Shown piece after piece: positions 56,846 through 64,000 of a stretch of 64,000 nt of DNA. Numbering within the stretch: the stretch's first letter is position 1; every line of letters begins with the position of its first letter. Position numbers and translations under genes: made by a program. Under the pieces are notes generated by a model. The model made no database searches and had not been told where the DNA came from. It saw only the letters and a list, made by a program, of their open reading frames with translations. The stretch is from an uncultured Clostridia bacterium (GTDB lineage: Bacteria; Bacillota; Clostridia; Oscillospirales; Acutalibacteraceae), in NCBI GenBank assembly GCA_944384985.1, contig CALWVM010000009.1, positions 1-64,000 of the forward strand. The letters are read 5' to 3'.

Positions 56846-58024
56846 ATGAAAGAATTGGAACTGAAATACGGCTGCAACCCGAACCAGAAGCCCTCGAAGA
56901 TTTTTATGCAGGATGGCAGTGACCTGCCCATTACGGTACGCAACGGCAAGCCCGGCTACATCAACTTTTTGGATGCGTTCAACAGCTGGCAGCTGGTGCG
57001 CGAGCTGAAAGCCGCGCTGGGTCTTCCCGCAGCAGCCTCTTTTAAGCACGTCAGCCCCGCGGGTGCGGCGGTCGGTCTGCCGCTTTCCGACACGCTTCGG
57101 AAAATTTACTGGGTAGACGATGATTTGGAGCTCTCTCCCCTCGCCTGCGCTTATGCACGTGCGCGCGGTACGGACCGCATGTCCTCCTTCGGCGACTGGA
57201 TCGCGCTTTCCGACGTCTGTGACGTGCCGACGGCGAAGCTCATCAAACATGAGGTTTCCGATGGCATTATCGCGCCTGGCTACGAGCCTGAGGCACTCGA
57301 AATTCTTAAATCCAAGAAAAAGGGCAACTACAACGTTGTCGAGATCGACGCAAATTACGAGCCAAACCCGATTGAGCACAAGGACGTATTCGGCGTCACC
57401 TTTGAGCAGGGCCGCAACGCGCTGAAGATCGATGAAAGCTCGCTCCAGAATATCGTGACGGAAAACAAGGACCTGCCCGACAGCGCAAAGCGTGACCTTG
57501 TCATTTCGCTGATTACGCTGAAATATACGCAGTCGAACTCCGTCTGCTATGCGAAAGACGGCCAGACCATCGGCGTGGGTGCGGGGCAGCAGTCGCGTAT
57601 CCACTGCACGCGCCTTGCAGGCAACAAAGCGGACATCTGGCACCTGCGCCAGCATCCGAAGGTGCTCGGTCTTGATTTTATCGACACCGTCACCCGCCCC
57701 AACCGCGACAACGCCATTGACGTATACATCTCGGACGAATACGAAGATGTAATCGGCGACGACGTTTGGCAGAACACCTTTAAGACCCGCCCCGAGCCGT
57801 TGACTGCTGAGGAGAAAAAGGCGTGGCTTGCCGGGTTCCACGACGTTTCGCTCGGTTCGGATGCGTTCTTCCCGTTTGACGACAACATCGAGCGCGCGCG
57901 CCGCAGCGGTGTTTCCTACATCGTCCAGCCCGGCGGCTCGATTCGCGACAATATCGTCATCGATTGCTGCAACAAGCATGGGCTTGTGATGGCGTTCACG
58001 GGTATTCGCCTGTTCCACCACTAA
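56846..58024 (+). CDS. AICAR transformylase, stand-alone domain
   Basis: 392 residues. Formylates AICAR to FAICAR. KYGCNPNQKPSKIF, ASFKHVSPAGAAVGLPLSD (the Lys-His pair), SFGDWIALSDVCDVPTAKLI and TQSNSVCYAKDGQTIGVGAG are AICARFT signatures. The N-terminal cyclohydrolase domain of PurH is absent; the protein is about 120 residues shorter than bifunctional PurH. It follows the PurO-type gene by 12 bases, with ribosome site AAGGAGCG. Confidence 0.93.
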   Translation: MKELELKYGCNPNQKPSKIFMQDGSDLPITVRNGKPGYINFLDAFNSWQLVRELKAALGLPAAASFKHVSPAGAAVGLPLSDTLRKIYWVDDDLELSPLACAYARARGTDRMSSFGDWIALSDVCDVPTAKLIKHEVSDGIIAPGYEPEALEILKSKKKGNYNVVEIDANYEPNPIEHKDVFGVTFEQGRNALKIDESSLQNIVTENKDLPDSAKRDLVISLITLKYTQSNSVCYAKDGQTIGVGAGQQSRIHCTRLAGNKADIWHLRQHPKVLGLDFIDTVTRPNRDNAIDVYISDEYEDVIGDDVWQNTFKTRPEPLTAEEKKAWLAGFHDVSLGSDAFFPFDDNIERARRSGVSYIVQPGGSIRDNIVIDCCNKHGLVMAFTGIRLFHH

Positions 58025-58060
58025 GCAATTTCAGAAATTTGGGAGATTCGAGGTACGTTT

Positions 58061-59341
58061 ATGAAACTTCTGGTTGTCGGCGGCGGCGGCCGCGAGCACG
58101 CCATCATCAAAAAACTGCGGGAAAACCCGCAGGTCACGGAGATATTTGCCTGCCCCGGCAACGGCGGCATCGCTAAGGACGCAACGTGCACGGGCATCGG
58201 CGCAACGGATATCCCCGCGCTTGTAGATTTTGCTGTGAAAAACGCGATTGATTTTTGTGTCGTCGCACCCGACGACCCGCTGGCGCTCGGCTGCGTGGAC
58301 GCGATGGAAAGTAAGGGCATCCCCTGCTTCGGTCCGAACAAAAACGCTGCTGTCATTGAGGGCAGCAAGGTCTTTGCGAAAGATTTAATGAAAAAATACG
58401 GCATTCCCACGGCAAAATACGAGGTCTTTTCAGACCCGAAGGCCGCGCTGGATTACATCCGCGAACAAAATGAGTTCCCGACTGTCATCAAGGCAGACGG
58501 GCTCGCGCTCGGCAAGGGCGTCATCATTGCGGAATCCATGGATCAGGCAGCCGATGCCGTAAAATCCATTATGGAGGATAAGATGTTCGGCGACAGCGGC
58601 AATCGCGTGGTCGTGGAGGAATTTCTGACCGGGCCTGAGGTGTCGGTTCTTTCTTTCACCGACGGCAAAACCATTGTGCCGATGGTCTCTTCCATGGACC
58701 ACAAACGCGCGCTGGACGGCGACAAGGGTTTGAATACCGGCGGCATGGGCACAGTCGCACCGAACCCCTATTACACACCGGAGGTTGCGGCACAGTGTAT
58801 GGAGACCATTTTCCTGCCCACCGTGCGTGCGATGAACGCGGAAGGGCGGACCTTCAAGGGCTGCCTGTATTTCGGGCTGATGCTCACCGAAAAAGGCCCG
58901 CGCGTCATCGAATACAACTGCCGTTTCGGCGATCCCGAAACGCAGGTTGTCCTGCCGCTTTTGAAAACGGATCTGCTCACGATTATGCGCGCCGTGCATG
59001 ACGGGAAGCTTAGCGAAGTCCCCGTAGAATTTTCAAACGGCGCGGCGGCGTGCGTGGTAATCGCGTCGGGCGGGTATCCGAAATCGTACCCGAAAGGCTT
59101 AAAAATCGATCTTGGCAAATCGGAGGAGATGCCGGATGTAACCGTTTACCACGCGGGCACGGCACTCAAAGACGGCGAACTTGTCACCTCCGGCGGCCGG
59201 GTGCTCGGCGTGACGGCGGTCGGCGACGACCTCGTGCAGGCGCTCGACAAAGCCTACGCGGCGGTACGGGAGATCTCGTTCGACGGCGCGTTTTACCGCA
59301 AGGACATCGGCGCACGCGCGCTAAAGGCGCTCGGGAAATAA
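58061..59341 (+). CDS. purD: GAR synthetase (PurD)
   Basis: 426 residues. Couples glycine to phosphoribosylamine using ATP (ATP-grasp fold). LLVVGGGGREHAIIKKLREN at the N terminus, PTVIKADGLALGKGVIIAES, GTVAPNPYYTPEV and EYNCRFGDPETQVVLPLL are signature stretches. A GGGAGATTCGAGG sequence lies before the ATG. 36 bases separate it from the AICARFT gene; purL follows after 10 bases. Confidence 0.97.
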   Translation: MKLLVVGGGGREHAIIKKLRENPQVTEIFACPGNGGIAKDATCTGIGATDIPALVDFAVKNAIDFCVVAPDDPLALGCVDAMESKGIPCFGPNKNAAVIEGSKVFAKDLMKKYGIPTAKYEVFSDPKAALDYIREQNEFPTVIKADGLALGKGVIIAESMDQAADAVKSIMEDKMFGDSGNRVVVEEFLTGPEVSVLSFTDGKTIVPMVSSMDHKRALDGDKGLNTGGMGTVAPNPYYTPEVAAQCMETIFLPTVRAMNAEGRTFKGCLYFGLMLTEKGPRVIEYNCRFGDPETQVVLPLLKTDLLTIMRAVHDGKLSEVPVEFSNGAAACVVIASGGYPKSYPKGLKIDLGKSEEMPDVTVYHAGTALKDGELVTSGGRVLGVTAVGDDLVQALDKAYAAVREISFDGAFYRKDIGARALKALGK

Positions 59342-59351
59342 GGAGGAGCAA

Positions 59352-62300
59352 ATGGTTTATCGCATTTATGTGGAAAAGAAAAAGCAGTTCGCGGACGAAG
59401 CCGCTGCGCTGCTTTCCGACATCCGCACGCTTTTGATGATCGACACCGTAACAGACCTTCGCCTGTTCAACCGCTACGATGTAGAAAACATCGACGAGGA
59501 TCTTTTTAAGGCGTGTGAAAAGACGGTGTTCTCGGAGCCGCAGCTTGACAACACCTATGCCCACCTGCCGCAGTGCGACGGCACGGTGTTCGCGGTGGAA
59601 TATCTGCCCGGGCAGTTCGACCAGCGCGCCGACTCCTGCGCGCAGTGCATCCAGATCGTTTCCCAGGGTGAAAAGCCGACGGTGCGCACCGCAAAGGTCT
59701 ATATGCTGTTCGGCAAGATCACGCCGGCGCAGCTTGCCACCATCAAGAAGTATGTAATCAACCCTGTGGAGAGCCGCGAAGCGTCGCTCGACCGCGTAGA
59801 CACCCTGCAAATTCCATACAACGTCCCCACCGAAGTGGAGACGCTTACCGGCTTTACTTCGCTTTCCGAAAAAGAACTTGCCGATTTCGTGCAGAAATAC
59901 GCGCTGGCGATGGACAACGCCGACATCGCGTTCTGCCAGGATTATTTCAAGTCTGAGCACCGCGACCCGACCATTACGGAGATCCGCATGATCGACACCT
60001 ATTGGTCGGATCACTGCCGTCACACGACCTTTCTCACGACCATCGACGGTGTGAAAATCGACGATCCGGCTGTGCAGGCTGCGTATGACCGCTATGTGGG
60101 CATGCGTCGGGAGCTCGGCCGCACGAAGCCGCAGAACCTCATGGATCTTGCGACCATCGGTGCGCGCTACTTAAAGCATACGGGGCAGCTTAAAAACTTA
60201 GACGAATCCGACGAGATCAACGCCTGCACCGTGAAGATCAAGGTGGATGTGGACGGTGAAGAAGAGGATTGGCTGTTCTTATTTAAAAACGAAACACACA
60301 ACCACCCGACGGAAATCGAACCGTTCGGCGGCGCGGCGACCTGCATCGGCGGGGCAATCCGCGACCCGCTTTCCGGGCGCGGGTATGTGTACCAGGCGAT
60401 GCGCGTCACGGGTGCGGCAGACCCCTTAAAGCCTGTAAAAGACACCATGCCGGGCAAGCTGCCGCAGCGCAAGCTTGTGACGACGGCCGCCGCCGGGTAC
60501 AGTTCCTACGGTAACCAGATCGGTCTTGCCACCGGGCAGGTCGATGAAATCTATCACGAGGGCTACGTAGCCAAGCGCATGGAGATCGGCGCGGTGGTCG
60601 GTGCGGTCCCGGCGAAGAACGTCCGCCGCGAAGTCCCACAGCCCGGCGATGTGATCGTCCTTTTGGGCGGCAGGACCGGGCGCGACGGCTGCGGTGGCGC
60701 AACGGGTTCTTCCAAATCGCACAACCTTTCCTCCCTGGAGCACTGCGGTGCGGAGGTGCAGAAGGGCAACGCGCCCGAAGAGCGCAAGCTGCAAAGACTG
60801 TTCCGCAACCCGGAGGCGACAAAACTCATCAAACGCTGCAACGACTTCGGCGCGGGCGGCGTTTCGGTCGCGATCGGCGAGCTTGCCGACGGGCTGCACA
60901 TTGATCTCAATAAAGTCCCGAAGAAATATGAGGGCCTCGACGGCACGGAGCTTGCCATTTCCGAATCGCAGGAGCGCATGGCGGTGGTGCTTGACCCGAA
61001 AGATGCCGACCGCTTTCTGTCGCTTGCCGCGGAGGAAAACCTGGAAGCGACAATCGTTGCTGAAGTGGTCGCCGAGCCGCGGTTGACGATGGAGTGGAAC
61101 GGCAAAAAGATTGTGGACATCTCCCGCGCGTTCTTAAATTCCAACGGTGCGGAGAAGCACACGAACGTACACATTTGCGCCGCGCAGCCTATTGTACGCG
61201 AGGTTGCGGGCAAAACGAACGAAGAGAAATTATTTGCACTCGCCGAGGATTTGAATGTCTGCTCGAAGCGCGGCCTTGCAGAGCGTTTCGACTCGACCAT
61301 CGGCGCGAACACGGTGCTGATGCCCTTCGGCGGCAAGTACCAGCTCACGCCGGCGCAAAGCATGGCGGCAAAGCTGCCTGTATTAAAAGGCGACACCAAG
61401 ACCTGCTCGGTCATGGCGTGGGGCTTTAACCCCTTCATCACGGAGAAAAATCCATATCTCGGCGCGTATTATGCGGTCGTGGAATCGGTCGCAAAGCTCG
61501 TGGCGACGGGCGCGGATCTTGCGACCTGCTACTTAACGTTCCAAGAATACTTTGAACGTATGACCGAAGACGCCACCCGCTGGGGCAAACCCGCGGCGGC
61601 GCTGTTGGGCGCGCTTACCGCGCAGCTCGAACTGGGGATCGGCTCCATCGGCGGCAAAGACTCCATGAGCGGCACATTTGAGGACATCGACGTGCCCCCC
61701 ACCCTTGTTTCGTTCGCCGTATCTGTTTGCAATTCCGACAATATCATCTCCCCCGAATTCAAGCTGCCCGGCTCGAAGGTCTATTACATCGAACCCGAGC
61801 GAAACGCGGACGGCACGTTGAATACGGAAAGTCTCTTGCAGGTGTTTGCGACCGTTTCCAAGCTGATTGCAGAGAAAAAGGTGCTTTCCGCATACACGCC
61901 CACCTACGGCGGCATTGCAGAGGGCCTGATGAAAATGGCGTTCGGCAACCACATCGGCTTTAAAGTAGACCGCATGTTCCCGCAGGATAAGCTGTATGCC
62001 TACAACTACGGTGCATTCCTGCTGGAAGCCGCCGTGGATTTAGATGGGCTGACGCTTCTCGGCGAAACAACCTACGACTACGCACTGAAAATCGGCATTG
62101 AGACGGTGGATCTGCAGGCGCTTTGCGACGCCTATGAAAATAAGCTGGAATCCGTGTTTGCCTGCAACATTCAAACGGATGACAAGCCCGTAAGGGAGAT
62201 CTCCTTTACGGCTGAAAGCCGTGTTGCGCCGAAGATCGGCGTGGCAAAGCCGAAGGTGCTTATCCCCGTGTTTCCCGGCACGAACTGTGAATACGACACG

Positions 62301-63047
62301 GCGCGCGCGCTTGAACGCGCCGGCGCTGAACCGCAGATCATGGTGATCCGCAACCTGTCTGCAAAAGACATTGCCGACAGCGTAAAAGCCTTTGCCAAGG
62401 CCATGGAAAGCGCGCAGATCGTCTTTATCCCGGGCGGCTTCTCCGGCGGCGATGAGCCGGACGGCAGCGGCAAGTTCATCACCGCTTTCTTCCGCAACCC
62501 GATGGTCACGGAGGAGGTGCGACGTCTATTGCAGCAGCGCGACGGCCTGATGGCAGGCATCTGCAACGGCTTCCAGGCACTTATCAAGTTGGGGCTTGTT
62601 CCTTACGGCGACATCATTGCGCCGCGCGCGGGCACCCCGACGCTGACCTTCAACACGATTGGCCGCCACCAGTCGCGGCTTGTGACCACGCGCGTGGCAT
62701 CGAACAAATCCCCGTGGCTGTCCGCCTGTAAAGTCGGCGACCTGCATACCGTTCCGATTTCACACGGCGAGGGCCGCTTCGTCTGCCCGCCGGAGCTCCT
62801 TGAACAGCTCATCGAAAACGGTCAGATCGCCACGCAGTATGTGGACGAGCTCGGGAAGCCGACCATGAATATCCGCTACAATCCCAACGGCTCGACCCTT
62901 GCGGTGGAAGGCATCACCTCCCCCGACGGCAGGGTGTTTGGTAAGATGGGACACTCCGAACGGTATTCTGACAACGTCTACAAGAACGTGGACGGCATCA
63001 AGGACAACGGTATGTTCCGCAACGCGGTGAATTACTTCAAGATCTGA
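59352..63047 (+). CDS. purL: FGAM synthase, fused PurL-PurQ form
   Basis: 1231 residues. Converts FGAR to FGAM with glutamine and ATP. Both the large synthase (SDHCRHTTFLTTI, ETHNHPTEIEPFGGAATCIG, GGKDSMSGTFEDIDVPPTLV) and a C-terminal glutaminase domain (IPVFPGTNCEYDTARALERA, the GFSGGDEPDGSG loop, AGICNGFQALIKLG with the catalytic Cys, SHGEGRFVCP) are on one chain. The separate purS and purQ genes of Bacillus are therefore not needed. Ribosome site AGGAGGAGC. Last gene of the operon. Confidence 0.97.
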   Translation: MVYRIYVEKKKQFADEAAALLSDIRTLLMIDTVTDLRLFNRYDVENIDEDLFKACEKTVFSEPQLDNTYAHLPQCDGTVFAVEYLPGQFDQRADSCAQCIQIVSQGEKPTVRTAKVYMLFGKITPAQLATIKKYVINPVESREASLDRVDTLQIPYNVPTEVETLTGFTSLSEKELADFVQKYALAMDNADIAFCQDYFKSEHRDPTITEIRMIDTYWSDHCRHTTFLTTIDGVKIDDPAVQAAYDRYVGMRRELGRTKPQNLMDLATIGARYLKHTGQLKNLDESDEINACTVKIKVDVDGEEEDWLFLFKNETHNHPTEIEPFGGAATCIGGAIRDPLSGRGYVYQAMRVTGAADPLKPVKDTMPGKLPQRKLVTTAAAGYSSYGNQIGLATGQVDEIYHEGYVAKRMEIGAVVGAVPAKNVRREVPQPGDVIVLLGGRTGRDGCGGATGSSKSHNLSSLEHCGAEVQKGNAPEERKLQRLFRNPEATKLIKRCNDFGAGGVSVAIGELADGLHIDLNKVPKKYEGLDGTELAISESQERMAVVLDPKDADRFLSLAAEENLEATIVAEVVAEPRLTMEWNGKKIVDISRAFLNSNGAEKHTNVHICAAQPIVREVAGKTNEEKLFALAEDLNVCSKRGLAERFDSTIGANTVLMPFGGKYQLTPAQSMAAKLPVLKGDTKTCSVMAWGFNPFITEKNPYLGAYYAVVESVAKLVATGADLATCYLTFQEYFERMTEDATRWGKPAAALLGALTAQLELGIGSIGGKDSMSGTFEDIDVPPTLVSFAVSVCNSDNIISPEFKLPGSKVYYIEPERNADGTLNTESLLQVFATVSKLIAEKKVLSAYTPTYGGIAEGLMKMAFGNHIGFKVDRMFPQDKLYAYNYGAFLLEAAVDLDGLTLLGETTYDYALKIGIETVDLQALCDAYENKLESVFACNIQTDDKPVREISFTAESRVAPKIGVAKPKVLIPVFPGTNCEYDTARALERAGAEPQIMVIRNLSAKDIADSVKAFAKAMESAQIVFIPGGFSGGDEPDGSGKFITAFFRNPMVTEEVRRLLQQRDGLMAGICNGFQALIKLGLVPYGDIIAPRAGTPTLTFNTIGRHQSRLVTTRVASNKSPWLSACKVGDLHTVPISHGEGRFVCPPELLEQLIENGQIATQYVDELGKPTMNIRYNPNGSTLAVEGITSPDGRVFGKMGHSERYSDNVYKNVDGIKDNGMFRNAVNYFKI

Positions 63048-63070
63048 TTTACACAATTCCATACAAAATA

Positions 63071-63100
63071 ACCCCGACGAAGCGCGTGACTCGTCGGGGT
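63071..63100 (+). terminator. Terminator of the purine operon
   Basis: Perfect 10-bp stem ACCCCGACGA / TCGTCGGGGT followed by TTACTTTACTT, 24 bases past the purL stop. Confidence 0.88.
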
Positions 63101-63256
63101 TTACTTTACTTGTTTATCAAGTCCGCTTTTCCCTCTGATGTGTATTTCCGACATTGAAATCTGTGGCGTGCTCTTCGAAGCAGGCGCGATACCGAGTCAA
63201 AATTGCCCGCAGCCTGCGGAACAAACTTGACATCTCAAAAAGGTAAAGACGTGTTC

Positions 63257-63307
63257 CTCCCTCTGACGAGGAAGGCGGCTTTTGTCTACGGTAAAAGCCG
63301 GAGGGAG
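63257..63307. repeat. CTCCCTC palindromic repeat, copy 3
   Basis: CTCCCTCTGAC...GGAGGGAG with inner stem CGGCTTTT/AAAAGCCG. It lies in the purL-fucosidase intergenic region, which otherwise holds no gene (63101-63534). Confidence 0.65.
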
Positions 63308-63400
63308 AGAAAAGAAACAAAGAAATAAGCAATGTGCAAAGTGCCAAAACAAGGATTTTTCCGCTTATGCTTTTCCCATTTACACACTGTAAATTTTTCT

Positions 63401-63447
63401 CTCCCCCAGTCTCGCTAACGCTCGCCAGCCCCCCCATCAGAGGGGGG
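63401..63447. repeat. CTCCCCC palindromic repeat, copy 4
   Basis: CTCCCCCAGTCTCGCTAACG, then CTCGCCAGCCCC, CATCAGAGGGGG. Same family as copies 1-3, different internal sequence. Confidence 0.6.
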
Positions 63448-63534
63448 CAACGCGCAACCGAGTTTCATTTTTTCACGCTGACAAGGAATAGTGTTTTACA
63501 AAGTTAAGTTTTTGTATCTGTTCTGCGCGGCGTT

Positions 63535-64000
63535 TCAGTCCACACTGACCTTGACGCACAGGGGCAGGGTTCTGTCCACCGCACCGTCAAACGAAAAACG
63601 GAACGCCTTTTCATCCTGCCTCCAGCGGACGGGCACATTCTGCCCGAGCAGTTCCACATTTTGAATGTTATATCGGATGCCGCCCTCACTCGCAGCACGC
63701 AGGGTTTTTACAACATGCTCGCCTACGGGCTTGTCGCTCATCACGAACACATAAATTGCGCCGGTTTTGTAGGTAAAGCGGTAATCCTTCTTGCTGTATT
63801 TCAGGTTTTCCTTAAACGAGCCTACCTTTTGCACTTTGCCCTCGCCATATACGTCATAGGGCATCGCGCCATAGATCGCCTCGCCGTTTTTCTGCATCCA
63901 TTTGCCGATAGCCAGCAGCACGCGCTTTTCCTCCTCGCAGATCGTACCGTCCGCTTTCGGCCCGACATTGAGCATATAGCAGCCGTTTTTAGAGACCACG
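63535..64000 (-). CDS. Alpha-L-fucosidase-like (GH29) C-terminal part, cut by window edge
   Basis: Only the last 154 residues are in the window; the gene continues beyond 64000. VSKNGCYMLNVGPKADGTIC, then LAIGKWMQKNGEAIYGAMPY is the conserved end of the GH29 catalytic barrel, followed by a beta-sandwich domain (VQKVGSFKENLKYSKKDYRF ... LLGQNVPVRWRQDEKAFRFS). GH29 enzymes release alpha-linked fucose from glycans such as mucin or milk oligosaccharides, which fits a gut habitat. The catalytic Asp and any signal peptide are outside the window. Confidence 0.85.
   Translation of the reverse strand, partial: VVSKNGCYMLNVGPKADGTICEEEKRVLLAIGKWMQKNGEAIYGAMPYDVYGEGKVQKVGSFKENLKYSKKDYRFTYKTGAIYVFVMSDKPVGEHVVKTLRAASEGGIRYNIQNVELLGQNVPVRWRQDEKAFRFSFDGAVDRTLPLCVKVSVD

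Noticed and set aside
56510-58021. A 503-codon minus-strand frame opposite the AICAR transformylase gene
   Set aside because: Shadow of a well-conserved purine gene. Its translation is Val/Arg/Ala-rich with no motif and no ribosome site.
63117-63437. A 106-codon minus-strand frame downstream of purL
   Set aside because: It runs through two palindromic repeats and has no ribosome site or recognisable domain.

Overview
The window looks like a chromosome segment of a gut-type, low- to mid-GC Clostridia, most likely Oscillospirales. The reasons are Gram-positive style signal peptides and lipoboxes, a purine operon with a stand-alone AICAR transformylase plus a PurO-type cyclohydrolase, YD-repeat/RHS surface proteins, remnants of Tn1549/Tn4451-like integrative elements, and dispersed CTCCCTC...GAGGGAG palindromes. 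I cannot name the species from sequence alone.

Layout. (1) 1-7601: a TetR regulator overlapping an LPXTG-like GLUG surface protein gene, then small accessory genes of an integrative element ending in a decayed C5 DNA methyltransferase and a DUF4314 gene. (2) 7602-49847: a genomic island built by repeated insertion at a tRNA-Ala(GGC) gene. One intact tRNA-Ala (49538-49613) is accompanied by two stranded 5' halves beside the tRNA promoter (49706-49730, 49823-49847) and two stranded 3' halves far away (7602-7661, 37744-37804). At each break the tRNA meets the same roughly 16-bp arm (GTTTACCYG...CTT) in inverted orientation. I read this as two nested insertions, an outer one (7662-49822) and an inner one (37805-49705), each splitting the tRNA in its D arm and bringing a replacement tRNA.

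The outer insertion is dominated by two RHS polymorphic-toxin loci on the minus strand (RHS1, 11143-17853; RHS2, 23176-30165). Each is followed by its immunity gene and then by orphan C-terminal cassettes: core tail, toxin domain and immunity gene. Recognisable toxin tips are a GH19-like muramidase/chitinase, a SleB-like cell-wall hydrolase and a zinc phospholipase C-like domain. Partner genes encode lipoproteins or membrane proteins, which suits extracytoplasmic targets. A promoter/leader/hairpin block recurs upstream of RHS1, ahead of two orphan cassettes and at the end of the array (four copies). The outer insertion also holds an IS256-family element with a single frameshift, a large serine recombinase, a MazF-like toxin, a DUF4143 ATPase and a VirD4/sigma-factor fusion remnant.

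The inner insertion carries a barstar-like immunity gene without its nuclease, other immunity-like genes, an oleate hydratase with a TetR regulator, a YhgE/Pip membrane protein operon, and several broken genes, including one split by a 0.5-kb inversion. (3) 49891-63100: conserved chromosome, with the tRNA promoter, an alpha/beta hydrolase and the operon purE-C-F-M-N-(PurO)-(AICARFT)-D-L running left to right from PRPP to IMP and ending in a strong terminator. (4) 63101-64000: intergenic palindromes and the C-terminal end of an alpha-L-fucosidase-like gene cut by the window edge.
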